From Betaproteobacteria bacterium (GTDB lineage Bacteria > Pseudomonadota > Gammaproteobacteria > Burkholderiales > Rhodocyclaceae): 36,350 nucleotides of DNA. The DNA lies in contig JAGVUA010000005.1 of the NCBI GenBank assembly GCA_019136545.1, positions 1 to 36,350 on the forward strand, given 5' to 3'. Shown piece after piece: positions 6,982 through 17,141 of this stretch. Numbering within the stretch: position 1 is the stretch's first letter; each line of letters starts with the position of its first letter. Below the pieces are notes generated by a model. That model was not told the origin of the DNA. It ran no database searches and saw only the letters and a list, made by a program, of their open reading frames with translations. The position numbers were made by a program, and so were the translations under genes.

Positions 6982-9624
6982 TTACAGCTTGTGCGCCACC
7001 CAGTCGCGGACCGACGCCAAGGCGGCGGCCAGATTCTCGGGCTGCGTGCCGCCGGCCTGCGCCATGTCGGGCCGGCCGCCGCCCTTGCCGCCGACCTGTT
7101 GCGCGACCATGTTCACCAGCTCGCCGGCCTTGACCCTGGAAGTCAGCCCCGACGTCACGCCGGCGATCAGGCTGACCCGCTTTTGCGTGCCATCGTCGGC
7201 GACGCTGGCCAGCACGATGGCGGCGGATGACAGCTTGTCCTTGAGCTTGTCCAGCGTTTCGCGCAGCGCTTTCGCATCGGCGCCCTCGATCTGGGCGGCA
7301 AGCACCTTGATCCCCTGGACGTCGACCGCCTGAGCGGCCAGGTCGTCGCCCTGCGTGGCGGCGAACTTCGCCATGAGTTGCGCCTTGTCCTTGCGCTCGG
7401 CACGCAGCTGTTCCTGCAACTGGCGCACTTTCTGGACCATCAGGTCGCCCGACGCCGACTGGAAGCCGAGCTCGAACGCCACTTCGTCCATCTCGGTTTC
7501 CAGCGCCTGCACATAATTCAGCGCATTGTCGCCGGTGACGGCCTCGACGCGGCGCACACCGGCCGCGACGCCCGCTTCGGCGGTGATCTTGAAGAAGCCG
7601 ATGTCGCCGGTGCGCGCGACGTGCGTGCCGCCGCAGAGCTCCTTCGACGAACCGATGGTCAGCACGCGCACTTCATCGCCGTACTTCTCGCCGAACAGCA
7701 TCATGGCGCCGCTCTTCTGCGCCGCCTCGATCGGCATGACGCGCGCCTCGGTGGCCGCATTGACGACGATTTCCTGGTTCACCAGGGCTTCGACGCGGCG
7801 GATTTCCTCGGCCGTCATCGGCTGGGTGTGCGCGAAATCGAAGCGCGTCTTGTCCGGATCGACTTGCGAGCCCTTTTGCTGCACGTGGCCGCCCAGCACC
7901 TCGCGCAAGGCCTTGTGCATCAGGTGCGTCGCCGAGTGGTTGCGCATGGTGCGCGCACGCGCGGGCATATCGACTTTCGCCGTCACGCCATCGCCGACTT
8001 TCAGGGTGCCGGTCTTGAGCACGCCGTGATGGCCGAACACGGCCGCCTGAATCTTCTGCGTGTCCTCGACGGCGAAGATGCCGCCAGCGCCGCGCAACTC
8101 GCCGCGGTCGCCGACCTGGCCGCCGGACTCGGCGTAGAACGGCGTATCGTCGAGGACGACGACGCCGAGGTCGCCCTCGTTGAGCTGCGGCACTGGCACG
8201 CCATCCTTGTAGAGCGCCAGCACCTTGCCCTTGAACTCGAGCGTGTCGTAGCCGTGGAAGGTCGTCGCCGGGCCGGCATACTCGAGCGCCGCCGCCATCT
8301 TGAACTTGCCGGCCGCGCGCGCCTGTTCCTTCTGGCGTGCCATGGCGGCATCGAAGGCGGCGACATCGACCGTAACGCCGCGCTCCCGGCAGATGTCGGC
8401 AGTGAGGTCGAGCGGGAAGCCGAAGGTGTCGTGCAGCTTGAAGGCAGTCTCGCCGTTGAACACCTTTGCACCGGTCTTGGCCATTTCCGCCAGCTCGGCT
8501 TCGAGGATGGCCATGCCGTGCTCGATGGTGGCGAAGAAGCGGTCTTCCTCCTGCTTGAGGATGTCCATGACCCGCTTCTCGCTGGCGGCGAGTTCCGGAT
8601 AGGCGGCGCCCATTTCGGCGACCAGATCGGGCACCATGCGGTGGAAGAAGGCGGCGCGGGCGCCGAGCTTCCAGCCGTGGCGGATGGCGCGGCGGATGAT
8701 GCGCCGGAGCACGTAGCCGCGTCCTTCGTTGCCGGGAATGACGCCGTCGGCGAGCAGGAAGGCACAGGCGCGGATGTGGTCGGCGAGCACCTTGAGCGAG
8801 GGCGAAGCCATGTCGGCGCTCGAGGTTTCGCGCGCCGCGGCCCGGATCAAGTTCTGGAACAGATCGATCTCGTAATTGCTGTGCACGTGTTGCAGCACGG
8901 CGGCGACGCGCTCCAGGCCCATGCCGGTGTCGACCGAGGGCTTGGGCAGCGGATGCATCACGCCCGCCTCGTCCCGATTGAACTGCATGAACACGTTGTT
9001 CCAAATCTCGATGTAGCGGTCGCCGTCCTCGTCCTTCGAGCCGGGCGGACCGCCGGGAATCTCGGGGCCGTGGTCGTAGAAGATCTCCGAGCAGGGGCCG
9101 CAGGGGCCGGTGTCGCCCATCATCCAGAAGTTGTCCGAAGCGTAGCGCGCGCCCTTGTTGTCGCCGATGCGAATGCAGCGCTCGGCCGGCACGCCGATCT
9201 CCTTGGTCCAGATGTCGTAGGCCTCGTCGTCCTCGGCATAAACCGTGGTCCACAACTTGTCGGCCGGCAGCTTGAAGACGACGGTCAGCAGTTCCCAGGC
9301 GTAGTGGATGGCGTCGCGCTTGAAGTAATCGCCGAAGCTGAAGTTGCCCAGCATTTCGAAGAAAGTGTGGTGGCGCGCCGTGTAGCCGACGTTCTCGAGA
9401 TCATTGTGCTTGCCGCCGGCGCGCACGCATTTTTGGGAAGTCGTCGCGCGCTGGTAGGGGCGCTTGTCGAAACCGAGGAAGACGTCCTTGAACTGGTTCA
9501 TGCCGGCATTGGTGAACAGCAGCGTCGGATCGTCGTGCGGCACCAGCGAGCTGGAGGCGACGATCTGGTGGCCTTTGGCGGCGAAGAAGTCGAGGAAGGC
9601 CTGGCGAATCTCGGAGCTTTTCAT
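6982..9624 (-). CDS. alaS: Alanyl-tRNA synthetase AlaS
   Basis: Class II aminoacyl-tRNA synthetase that charges tRNA-Ala, with an editing domain that removes mischarged Ser and Gly. The start ATG gives [19 protein letters not shown], the usual N-terminus, and 880 residues, within the normal range. The reading frame stays open far upstream, but that extension has no AlaS similarity and overlaps the next gene region. Visible landmarks are [31 protein letters not shown], the [12 protein letters not shown] loop, the editing-site HSATH (roughly residue 570) and CGGTH, and a C-terminal domain ending in [12 protein letters not shown]. It is a stand-alone gene, convergent with algC and followed by nothing on its strand. 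Confidence 0.97.
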   Translation of the reverse strand: MKSSEIRQAFLDFFAAKGHQIVASSSLVPHDDPTLLFTNAGMNQFKDVFLGFDKRPYQRATTSQKCVRAGGKHNDLENVGYTARHHTFFEMLGNFSFGDYFKRDAIHYAWELLTVVFKLPADKLWTTVYAEDDEAYDIWTKEIGVPAERCIRIGDNKGARYASDNFWMMGDTGPCGPCSEIFYDHGPEIPGGPPGSKDEDGDRYIEIWNNVFMQFNRDEAGVMHPLPKPSVDTGMGLERVAAVLQHVHSNYEIDLFQNLIRAAARETSSADMASPSLKVLADHIRACAFLLADGVIPGNEGRGYVLRRIIRRAIRHGWKLGARAAFFHRMVPDLVAEMGAAYPELAASEKRVMDILKQEEDRFFATIEHGMAILEAELAEMAKTGAKVFNGETAFKLHDTFGFPLDLTADICRERGVTVDVAAFDAAMARQKEQARAAGKFKMAAALEYAGPATTFHGYDTLEFKGKVLALYKDGVPVPQLNEGDLGVVVLDDTPFYAESGGQVGDRGELRGAGGIFAVEDTQKIQAAVFGHHGVLKTGTLKVGDGVTAKVDMPARARTMRNHSATHLMHKALREVLGGHVQQKGSQVDPDKTRFDFAHTQPMTAEEIRRVEALVNQEIVVNAATEARVMPIEAAQKSGAMMLFGEKYGDEVRVLTIGSSKELCGGTHVARTGDIGFFKITAEAGVAAGVRRVEAVTGDNALNYVQALETEMDEVAFELGFQSASGDLMVQKVRQLQEQLRAERKDKAQLMAKFAATQGDDLAAQAVDVQGIKVLAAQIEGADAKALRETLDKLKDKLSSAAIVLASVADDGTQKRVSLIAGVTSGLTSRVKAGELVNMVAQQVGGKGGGRPDMAQAGGTQPENLAAALASVRDWVAHKL

Positions 9625-9673
9625 GGCAAGTGCGGAATCTGCGTAATGCGCTGATTTTACGCGAAGGCCCATG

Positions 9674-9699
9674 AAAAAAGGCCCGCTGCGCGGGCCTTT
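9674..9699 (-). terminator. Rho-independent terminator of the 9741-10058 gene
   Basis: Perfect 10-base stem, AAAGGCCCGC and GCGGGCCTTT, with a 3-base loop at 9677-9699. On the minus strand the stem ends in a run of six T. It lies about 40 bases after the stop of the small exported protein and upstream of alaS. Confidence 0.9.
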
Positions 9700-9740
9700 C
9701 GGGGGTCGGAGGGCCGAAGTGATCAACCTGAGCGGCGGCT

Positions 9741-10058
9741 TCAGCGGGCGACTTGGCGGTCGTGCTTCTGGCGGTAGATGCGCTTGCTCTGGACGTCCTG
9801 CGCTTGATGGATACGGGCGCGCTCTTGCCGGGTGACGACGCCGTCGGCCTTGGCGCGCGTTTCCATGTTCTGCACGTGCTGCTGGCCCGCCTCGAGACGG
9901 CGCGTTTCGCGCGGCGTCAGTTCGCCGGAGGCAACGCCCTGTTCGATGCGGCGTTCCTGGTTGACCTGGCGCTGATCGATGACCGGCGTGCCGGTCTGGG
10001 CGAAGGCGGGAACGGTAATGGCGGCGGCAAGCAAGGCTGCGAGCATCTTGGTCTTCAT
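9741..10058 (-). CDS. Small exported protein with an EF-hand-like segment
   Basis: Protein of 105 residues. The first about 21 residues are a Sec signal peptide ([20 protein letters not shown], cleavage before QTGTP). The mature part is highly charged and helical, rich in Q, R and [26 protein letters not shown] and [13 protein letters not shown] look like two degenerate EF-hand-type helix-loop-helix units (SGELTPRE and ADGVVTRQE), but most calcium-binding acids are missing. Similar short proteins are annotated as hypothetical in many Betaproteobacteria (from memory). The start is set by a strong ribosome-binding site, AGGAGAGG, 6 bases before the ATG; longer in-frame starts lack both the signal peptide position and a site. 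It has its own promoter, a palindrome in the leader and a terminator, so it is monocistronic. Confidence 0.85.
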   Translation of the reverse strand: MKTKMLAALLAAAITVPAFAQTGTPVIDQRQVNQERRIEQGVASGELTPRETRRLEAGQQHVQNMETRAKADGVVTRQERARIHQAQDVQSKRIYRQKHDRQVAR

Positions 10059-10079
10059 GTTTTCCTCTCCTGTGTTTGG

Positions 10080-10095
10080 CATGGGATATCCCATG
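10080..10095. promoter_or_regulatory. 16-base perfect palindrome in 5' leader
   Basis: CATGGGAT directly followed by its reverse complement ATCCCATG, 22 bases before the start codon of the small exported protein and downstream of its predicted promoter. It is a candidate operator for a dimeric repressor. As a hairpin it would have almost no loop, so a DNA-level role is more likely. Confidence 0.5.
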
Positions 10096-10114
10096 GACGT
10101 CATTAAGGCAGGCA

Positions 10115-10143
10115 CTTGTAAGGACGCAATGGCCAATTTGCAA
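10115..10143 (-). promoter_or_regulatory. Sigma70-like promoter for the small exported protein
   Basis: On the minus strand TTGCAA at 10143-10138 and TACAAG at 10120-10115 are separated by 17 bases. Predicted start of transcription is near 10108, giving a leader of about 50 bases. Confidence 0.45.
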
Positions 10144-10159
10144 GCAATTATTGCAGCGC

Positions 10160-10861
10160 TTACATCTCGTCGGCCGCGAACAGATCGGGACGATCCGTGA
10201 ACACGGCCGCGACGCCGGCCGCGTAGAGCGCCTGCGCCCTGTCCCGTTCATTCACCGTGTAACAGGCGACGGTCAGGCCCGCCGCGCGCAACGCCGCCAG
10301 GCCGCGGGCATCGAGCCGCCCGGCGTCGAGATGCACGGCCACGGCGGCCGTCGCCGCGACGCGTTCGCGCCAGTCGCCGGGCAGCGCTTCGAACAACAGC
10401 GCATAGGCGTGCCGCGACGCCTGACTTTGCGCGGCGAGCAAGGCGTCCAGTGAGAACGACGAGATCACGCCGCGGCCGTGCCACGCCCGCGCCAGCATGC
10501 CGCCAACCACCGCGCCAAGCTCGGCATCGTCGCCGCCGGCCACGGCTTTCAATTCGATGTTGGCCCACAGGTCGAACCGCGCACAACATGCCAGCGCTTC
10601 GGCCAGCGTCGGCACCGGTTCGTCGCCGAGCCGGCAGCGGCGCAACTGGGCCAAAGTCAGTCGCGATACTTCGCCGTGACCGTCGGTGCTGCGGTCGACC
10701 GTGTCGTCGTGCATCAGCACCGGCACGCCGTCTGCCGACAGCATGGTGTCGAACTCGACGCCCCGGCAGCCGAGGCGCGCCGCGGCGGCAAGGCCGGCCA
10801 GGCTGTTTTCGGCCGCCAGCGTCCCGCCACAGCGATGCGCGATGACGCGCGGATAGCTCAC
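10160..10861 (-). CDS. ugpQ: Glycerophosphodiester phosphodiesterase UgpQ
   Basis: Cytoplasmic GDPD-family enzyme of 233 residues that hydrolyses glycerophosphodiesters to glycerol-3-phosphate and an alcohol. Landmarks: [18 protein letters not shown] (the family HR and EN residues, with Cys in place of the Gly of E. coli RGGG), [26 protein letters not shown] with the metal-binding E, D and [21 protein letters not shown] and [13 protein letters not shown]. The GTG start at 10861 overlaps the ugpB stop as GTGA, so it is translated by coupling. No other start gives the correct N-terminus. Two dispersed motifs fall inside the gene. In E. coli ugpQ ends the ugpBAECQ operon; here it directly follows ugpB. 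Confidence 0.92.
   Translation of the reverse strand: MSYPRVIAHRCGGTLAAENSLAGLAAAARLGCRGVEFDTMLSADGVPVLMHDDTVDRSTDGHGEVSRLTLAQLRRCRLGDEPVPTLAEALACCARFDLWANIELKAVAGGDDAELGAVVGGMLARAWHGRGVISSFSLDALLAAQSQASRHAYALLFEALPGDWRERVAATAAVAVHLDAGRLDARGLAALRAAGLTVACYTVNERDRAQALYAAGVAAVFTDRPDLFAADEM
10405..10428 (-). repeat. Degenerate copy of dispersed AAAGTCAG motif
   Basis: Reverse-strand AAAGTCAG at 10421-10428 with about 11 of 16 tail positions conserved, inside ugpQ. Confidence 0.4.
10653..10676 (+). repeat. Copy of dispersed AAAGTCAG motif inside ugpQ
   Basis: AAAGTCAG followed by TCGCGATACTTCGCCG, about 12 of 16 tail matches, antisense to ugpQ. Confidence 0.45.
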
Positions 10862-12105
10862 GGCGGCGTATTGGCCCGCTGCATGGCGGTGTCGAGCGCC
10901 TCCTTGGCCGGCTTGACGTTCTTCCAGACGAAATCGACTTCCTCGCCGAGAATCGCGTGCAGCCGGCCGCGGCTGTCGCCGGGAGACAGGCGCGACTTGT
11001 CCTGCTTGGGCATGGTCAACCGCCGCCGGGCGGCAGCGACGATGGCCGGCGACACGCCCGCCGCCGCCATCTCGTCGAGCGCCGCCGCCGTCATCGGCAG
11101 GAAGCCGGTGGCGCGCACCCATTGACGCTGCACGTCCGGCCGCATCAGGAAGGCGATGAACCGTGCCACCACGGCGTACTCGTCCTTCTTCTTGCCCGGC
11201 AAAATCCATAATGCGGCGCCGTCGGGCAGCAGGTTGGCGGGACGAACGCCGAACACGTCCTCGTAGTAAGGCAGCTCGGCGACACCGACCGGAAACGTCC
11301 GGCTGCGCCGCAACTCGCCATATAGCCCCGATTCGCCCGTCAGCATCGCGCATTCACCGGAGACGAACTTGGCGTCGCCCTCGCGGCCGGGGCCGAAATA
11401 GTGAAAGTAGGAGCTCTTGTGCCAACTGGTGAGCAAGGCGAGATGTTTCACATGCACCAGATTGTTGAGCGCGAAGCGATCGCCATGGCTGCCCTTGGCG
11501 ATCACCGGCTCGCCATGCTGGGAAGACAGATTCTCCAGGTGCACCCAAGAGAAACGCGACGTCGTCAGGGGGCATTTGTAGCCGGCGTCGAACAGCTTGC
11601 CGGCCACCTGCTGGGTCTCCCACCAGGTCTTCGGCGGCGACTCGGGATCGAGCCCCGCTTTGGCGAAAGCCTCCTTGTTGTAGAACAGCACCGGCAGCAC
11701 CATCGCCAGCGGCAGGGCCTGCGGCCTGCCGCGGAAGTCGTCGACGGCGGCGGCGATCTGCGGCAGCAGGCGGCCGCTGTCGAAGGATTGGCCGCCCGTC
11801 TTCATGACGTCGGCGAGCGGGAGGAAACGCGGCCGCGAGCCGAAGAACAACCGCGCATCCTCGTCGTCGAGCAGCGCGATGTGCGGCAGGCGGTGGTTGT
11901 CGGCGATGCCGGAGACATCCTCGAGCACTACCCGGGCCTTGCCTTTCTGCTCATCGTTGAAGCGCAGCACCAGCGTCGCCAGGGCATCGAGCGCGGCGCC
12001 GCCTTGGGCATGACGCAACGCCACCTCCTGACCGAAAGCCGTCGTCGCCGTTGCGACCGCCAAGGAAATCGATACCCGCCAAACCACACCAAGCAACCGA
12101 CGCAT
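10858..12105 (-). CDS. ugpB: UgpB-like periplasmic binding protein
   Basis: Extracellular solute-binding protein of ABC importers (415 residues), most like UgpB, which binds sn-glycerol-3-phosphate and glycerophosphodiesters in the periplasm. A signal peptide occupies about residues 1-25 (cleavage near TTAFGQ). Similarity to E. coli UgpB, from memory, is clear in VLFYNKEAFAKAGLDPESPPKTW, YKCPLTTSRFSWVHLENLSS, SGECAMLTGESGLYGELR, DGAALWILPGKKKDEYAVVA and ATGFLPMT. The ATG at 12105 is preferred to a TTG at 12120 because AGAGGTGG lies 3 bases before it. The stop overlaps the ugpQ start. No ugpA, ugpE or ugpC permease or ATPase genes are present in the window, which is odd for a functional importer. 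Confidence 0.85.
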   Translation of the reverse strand: MRRLLGVVWRVSISLAVATATTAFGQEVALRHAQGGAALDALATLVLRFNDEQKGKARVVLEDVSGIADNHRLPHIALLDDEDARLFFGSRPRFLPLADVMKTGGQSFDSGRLLPQIAAAVDDFRGRPQALPLAMVLPVLFYNKEAFAKAGLDPESPPKTWWETQQVAGKLFDAGYKCPLTTSRFSWVHLENLSSQHGEPVIAKGSHGDRFALNNLVHVKHLALLTSWHKSSYFHYFGPGREGDAKFVSGECAMLTGESGLYGELRRSRTFPVGVAELPYYEDVFGVRPANLLPDGAALWILPGKKKDEYAVVARFIAFLMRPDVQRQWVRATGFLPMTAAALDEMAAAGVSPAIVAAARRRLTMPKQDKSRLSPGDSRGRLHAILGEEVDFVWKNVKPAKEALDTAMQRANTPP

Positions 12106-12246
12106 GCGCCACCTCTGCAACCATTCGATGACCGGTTAGTGTAACCGGCCGCGATTGCCACGCGTAGTTGTCGCCAAGACGACACCACAATTGCCGTAGA
12201 ATCGACGGCATCCGGCCCAATGCTCGCGACAGGGAATGCCGAATCC

Positions 12247-12618
12247 ATGAACCGCCGCGCCTCTCACTGTGTCATCGTCGCCTTGCTCGCGCTTCCGCTC
12301 GGAGGCTGTGAGTTGCTCGGCATGGAAGACCCGGCGAAGATCGCCGCCATCAAGGAAGCGGAGGGCAAGGCCGTCGGCGGCGCCTGCCGTCATTCCGGGC
12401 GAGCGCTCGAGGATTGTTACGTCATGAATCCCAAGGCGCTGAAGGCGGCGATCTACGCCGGCTGGCGCGACATGGACGCCTACATGCGGGACAACAACAT
12501 CCAGGCCGTGGTGCCGGATCTGGTCGACGCACCGGCCGGCGCCAAGGCGCCCGAGCCGGTTCCGGAAGCGCCCGCCAGCGACAAGAAAGCCGCGGCGGCA
12601 CCGCGCCGCGCCGGCTGA
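12247..12618 (+). CDS. Predicted small lipoprotein
   Basis: Protein of 123 residues with a lipoprotein signal: MNRRASHCVIVALLALPLGGC, lipobox LGGC with Cys21. The mature part begins ELLGMEDPAKIAAIKEAEGKAVGGACRHSGRALEDCYVMNP, with two conserved-looking cysteines that could pair, then a helical stretch KALKAAIYAGWRDMDAYMRDNNI, and ends in a proline/alanine/lysine-rich tail with no fold. The composition suggests an outer-membrane-anchored adaptor facing the periplasm. I do not recognise a named family; similar lipoproteins in Betaproteobacteria carry the pattern CYxxNPKAxKAAIxxGWRxMDxYM (from memory). The ATG at 12247 is favoured over an ATG 27 bases upstream because it puts the signal peptide at the N-terminus. 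It is divergent from ugpB and 152 bases before the helicase gene. Confidence 0.75.
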   Translation: MNRRASHCVIVALLALPLGGCELLGMEDPAKIAAIKEAEGKAVGGACRHSGRALEDCYVMNPKALKAAIYAGWRDMDAYMRDNNIQAVVPDLVDAPAGAKAPEPVPEAPASDKKAAAAPRRAG

Positions 12619-12770
12619 TTTCCCGGCCGGGGCCGGTTCCGGTAGAATTCGGCACGCGCCCTGCCGGTTGGCGCGTCATCCAGGCAGTTTCTGTTCCCAT
12701 CCCCACACCAATCGCCTGAACCGGTACCCGAACCATCATTGATGGCGGGCAGGCCGCTTCGGGAGATTCA

Positions 12771-14204
<1,434 letters not shown>

Positions 14205-14623
14205 CGGCGCACGCTCATTGGCGGCCTAGTACTTCACATATCGACTTCACTCAGGCGACCGGCATAGCGAGTCGAGACGCACTGGGCATCGCGATCGCTG
14301 TGATGGACCGGCGTATGCCGATCCGACTGGCGCGCGGATAAGACTCGGTCCCCAAAACCTTTCCGACGTTCGTCGATGCCCCCCCCCGCGGTTTGCAGCG
14401 ACGGTCGAGCTCCGCCTGGACAAAAAGACGCTCACCAGCCGCGAAATCCCGTTGATCCTCTTCAGTTCGCGGCTTTCGCGCTCCGGTGTTTGGATGCGGG
14501 GCGGTTTCCGCTGTGTCATGTCATCACGCGGCCCGGTATCCCGCCGGTGTCACCTGACCCAGTTCAGCATGTGCGCGACGGCGGGCAGGGCCAGCCGGCT
14601 CGCATAGCATGAGCCGATGCACA
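14205..14623. other. Non-coding stretch after rhlE
   Basis: No frame in these 419 bases gives a convincing protein. Short open frames on both strands have no recognisable motifs or ribosome-binding sites. A run of nine C lies near 14380. It may contain decayed coding sequence that I cannot identify. No terminator with a T-run was found behind rhlE. Confidence 0.5.
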
Positions 14624-14652
14624 TTGCATTTCCATATGGCATGATTTATTAT
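14624..14652 (+). promoter_or_regulatory. Sigma70-like promoter upstream of IPTL-CTERM gene
   Basis: TTGCAT at 14624-14629 and TATTAT at 14647-14652 with a 17-base spacer, in an AT-rich patch. The start of transcription would be near 14659, about 310 bases before the ATG at 14968. Confidence 0.5.
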
Positions 14653-14659
14653 GCCCATA
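14635..14659. promoter_or_regulatory. Imperfect inverted repeat over the -10 region
   Basis: TATGGCAT and ATGCCCATA (one extra base in the right arm) flank GATTTATT. The repeat covers the -10 and predicted start of the promoter at 14624-14652, the classic place for a repressor site. Confidence 0.4.
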
Positions 14660-14967
14660 AAGTACTGCATTGACATGAAGCATGCCTACCGCCTGCCACT
14701 CTAAACAAGGCGCACAAATGAACAACGAGACTTGCAGGGCTTTCGGTAGTCGCGCCCCACCTTAGTGCGCAGAACGCCATAGCGGAAACACGGGCGGAGA
14801 CCTTGGTCTTTAGCGCCACTACCGATATCCACGCCTAATCTTGGCGAATTGTGGGGTTCAGGAAGCGCGCTTCCCATTGCGCGAAAGGCAACCGCACGAC
14901 CACGAGGAACCGCCACGCAAGGCTTGGATTGATTCACTCCTTTTTCTGATCTTGGGGGGCCATTTTT
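14660..14967 (+). other. Long, possibly structured 5' leader of the IPTL-CTERM gene
   Basis: About 308 non-coding bases between the predicted transcription start and the ATG. They hold short self-complementary segments, including AGACC-TT-GGTCT at 14798-14809 and the 14-base palindrome GGAAGCG-CGCTTCC at 14861-14874. No known riboswitch was recognised. A G-rich site (GGGGGG) precedes the ATG. Confidence 0.35.
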
Positions 14968-15744
14968 ATGTATTTTTCATCCATTGTGCGTATCGCGGGA
15001 GTGTGCTCGATATTGGTGTTGCTCACCGGGCCAGCTTCGGCTGCGCTGTACGAACCCAATCCAGCGAACTTCGGTACGCTGCAGACGAGCCCCAGCGATT
15101 GCGACGACTGCTTCAGCGGACCCATCGCATTCGGTAGCGGGCAGACCATTGCCTTCTTCGGCAACACTTACTCCAGCCTGTACATCGGCTCGAATGGATA
15201 CGTCACTTTTGGTAGCGCGCAGACCTCGTACTCCCCCATACCGCTCAATCACCAGAGCTTGGCGCCAATGATCGCCGCAGCGTTCACCGACCTGGATTCG
15301 CGCGCTGACGCCTTGTCCGAGGTGTATGTCAACACCGGCACCCCCGGGCAGCTGGTCGCCACTTGGGCCAATATGGGGCACTACCATACCAACTATGGGG
15401 TACGCAGCACGTTTCAGATCGTCGTCCGATCGAGTCAGTTCGTCATCCCCCCCGGACAGGGACAAATCGGCTTCTGCTACGGCGCCGTTACTGACGGGTC
15501 AGGCGCTAGCGCTGGATTCGGGGACGGACTCAGTGCAGTTAACACCGGTGAAGTAGCATTCCATTTTGGATCCCTTTCTGAGCTCAACAACAACGATTGT
15601 CGTTGGTACACCCTGGGAACCGGCGGTGTACCGATCACGCCTAGCCAGGCAACGAGCATCCCCACCCTGTCTCCGCTGGGAACCGCATTGCTGGCCCTGC
15701 TCCTCGCCGGTGCCATGGCCGCCGTTCGACGACGCCAGCATTAA
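14968..15744 (+). CDS. Nidogen-like surface protein with IPTL-CTERM sorting tail
   Basis: Exported protein of 258 residues. Residues 1-25 are a signal peptide ending in ASA. The body resembles a nidogen-type (NIDO) beta domain: LYIGSNGYVTFGSAQTSYSP, APMIAAAFTDLDSRA, GQLVATWANMGHYHTNYGVRSTFQIVV and GQIGFCYGAV follow the order seen in NIDO proteins. Cysteines in CDDC and near the end of the domain may form disulfides. The C-terminus is a sorting signal: IPTLSPLG at 231-238, a hydrophobic helix and RRR, the IPTL-CTERM arrangement recognised by exosortase H-type enzymes (Leu replaces the usual Trp). It would be processed at the inner membrane and passed to the surface or matrix. Neither an exosortase nor further IPTL proteins are in the window. 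The upstream region carries a candidate regulated promoter. Confidence 0.88.
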   Translation: MYFSSIVRIAGVCSILVLLTGPASAALYEPNPANFGTLQTSPSDCDDCFSGPIAFGSGQTIAFFGNTYSSLYIGSNGYVTFGSAQTSYSPIPLNHQSLAPMIAAAFTDLDSRADALSEVYVNTGTPGQLVATWANMGHYHTNYGVRSTFQIVVRSSQFVIPPGQGQIGFCYGAVTDGSGASAGFGDGLSAVNTGEVAFHFGSLSELNNNDCRWYTLGTGGVPITPSQATSIPTLSPLGTALLALLLAGAMAAVRRRQH

Positions 15745-15818
15745 GCTTCTTCTGCCCCAAATTTTTCAACATTCGGCGCCCGGCGTATTGCGTAATCCAG
15801 GCCTGCTTGCAATTCGCT

Positions 15819-17123
15819 TCAGCCGATCAGGATCGCCCGGAAATCGTTGACGTTGGTGCGCGTCGGGCCGGTGACGACGGCATCGCCCAAGGCCGCGAAG
15901 AAGCCGTGGCCGTCGTTGTTCGCCAGACTGGCCGGCGCGGCGATGCCCAGCGCCGCCGCCCGCGCCAGCGTGTCCGGGGTGATGATGGCGCCGGCAGTTT
16001 CCTCGAGCCCGTCGATGCCGTCGGTATCGCCGGCCAATGCGTAAACGCCCGGCTCGCCATCGAGCGCCAAGGCCAGCGCCAGCAGGAATTCGACGTTGCG
16101 CCCGCCGCGCCCGGTGCCGCGCACGGTGACGGTGGTTTCGCCGCCTGACAGCAGCAGGCAGGGCTTGGCGAAAGGCTGGCCATGGCGCGCCACGTGCCGG
16201 ACGATGCCGGCCATGGCCTTGCCGACTTCGCGCGCTTCGCCCTCGATGGCATCGCCGAGAATGTAGGCGGGGATGCCGGCCTGACGAGCGATGTCGGCCG
16301 CCGCCGCCAGCGCCCTGCGCGGCGTCGCGACGAGGCGCAGTTCACTGCCCGCCAGCCGGGGATCGCCCGGCTTCGGGCTTTCGCCCGCCCCCGACGCCAA
16401 CCGTTCGCGCACGGCCGCCGGCGGGACAATGCGATAGCGGTCCAGTATCGCCAGCGCATCGGCGCAAGTGGTCGGGTCGGCCACGGTCGGTCCGGAAGCG
16501 ATATCCACCGGATGGTCGCCGGGCACGTCCGAAATCGCCAGCGTCAGCACGCGCGCGGGATGGCACAGCGCCGCCAGCCGGCCTCCCTTGACGGCGGACA
16601 GGTGGCGGCGAACGCAGTTCATTTCGGCGATCGAGGCGCCGCTGGCCAGCAGGGCGCGATGCACCGCCCGCTTGTCTTCGAGCGCAATGCCCGGCAAGGG
16701 CAAAGTCAGCAGCGACGACCCGCCGCCGGAAACGAGGCAGAGCACGCAATCGTCCGGACCCAGCCCCGTCACCTGCGCCAGCAGGCGCCGGGTCGCCGCC
16801 AGGCCGGCGGCATCGGGAACGGGATGAGCTGCCTCGACGATCTCGATGCGCCGGCAGGGCACGGCATGGCCATAGCGGGTGATGACCAAGCCGCTCAGCG
16901 ACCCTTGCCAGTGGTCTTCGACTGCGCGCGCCATGGCCGCCGAGGCCTTGCCGGCGCCGATGACGATCAGCCGGCCTTTCGGCGCAAACGGCAGGACGGC
17001 CGCCAAGTGCGGCGGCAGGCAGGTTTCCGGCTGGGCCGAGGCAATCCCGGCCGCGAACAGCCGCCGCAGGAAGGCGACGATCTCGGTGGGGCTGACCGGC
17101 CTGTCGAGGCGCGGCGCGCTCAC
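15819..17123 (-). CDS. ttuD: Glycerate 2-kinase (GckA/TtuD type)
   Basis: Cytoplasmic kinase of 434 residues that phosphorylates D-glycerate with ATP, usually giving 2-phosphoglycerate. It has the DUF4147 N-terminal domain (VIGAGKASAAMARAVE, GLVITRYGHA, EAAHPVPDAAG, LVSGGGSSLLTLP, NCVRRHLSAVKGGRLA, SDVPGDHPVDIASGPTVADPT) followed by the MOFRL domain (LLLSGGETTVTVRGTGRGGRN, LAGDTDGIDG, and ANNDGHGFF near the end). Length and motif order are normal. It lies 18 bases after pntB on the same strand, so it should belong to the pntAB operon. Its substrate is the product of the glyoxylate carboligase route, which fits the glycolate oxidase genes elsewhere in the window. Which carbon is phosphorylated is inferred from the family. 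Confidence 0.93.
   Translation of the reverse strand: MSAPRLDRPVSPTEIVAFLRRLFAAGIASAQPETCLPPHLAAVLPFAPKGRLIVIGAGKASAAMARAVEDHWQGSLSGLVITRYGHAVPCRRIEIVEAAHPVPDAAGLAATRRLLAQVTGLGPDDCVLCLVSGGGSSLLTLPLPGIALEDKRAVHRALLASGASIAEMNCVRRHLSAVKGGRLAALCHPARVLTLAISDVPGDHPVDIASGPTVADPTTCADALAILDRYRIVPPAAVRERLASGAGESPKPGDPRLAGSELRLVATPRRALAAAADIARQAGIPAYILGDAIEGEAREVGKAMAGIVRHVARHGQPFAKPCLLLSGGETTVTVRGTGRGGRNVEFLLALALALDGEPGVYALAGDTDGIDGLEETAGAIITPDTLARAAALGIAAPASLANNDGHGFFAALGDAVVTGPTRTNVNDFRAILIG
16702..16725 (+). repeat. Degenerate copy of dispersed AAAGTCAG motif
   Basis: AAAGTCAG with about 11 of 16 tail matches, antisense inside the glycerate kinase gene. The encoded LLTLPLPG is normal for that family, so this copy could be coincidence. 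Confidence 0.3.
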
Positions 17124-17141
17124 GTCGAACGCGCCGCCTGA

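Noticed and set aside
7378-9654. Open frame of about 750 codons on the plus strand opposite alaS
   Set aside because: Mirror frame of alaS, no recognisable domain and no ribosome-binding site.
9625-10251. In-frame N-terminal extension of AlaS
   Set aside because: It has no AlaS similarity, crosses the small exported protein gene and its terminator, and the ATG at 9624 gives the standard N-terminus.
14247-14519. 90-codon minus-strand ORF in the gap after rhlE
   Set aside because: No motif, no start signal, basic low-complexity composition; nothing supports a gene or a named pseudogene.
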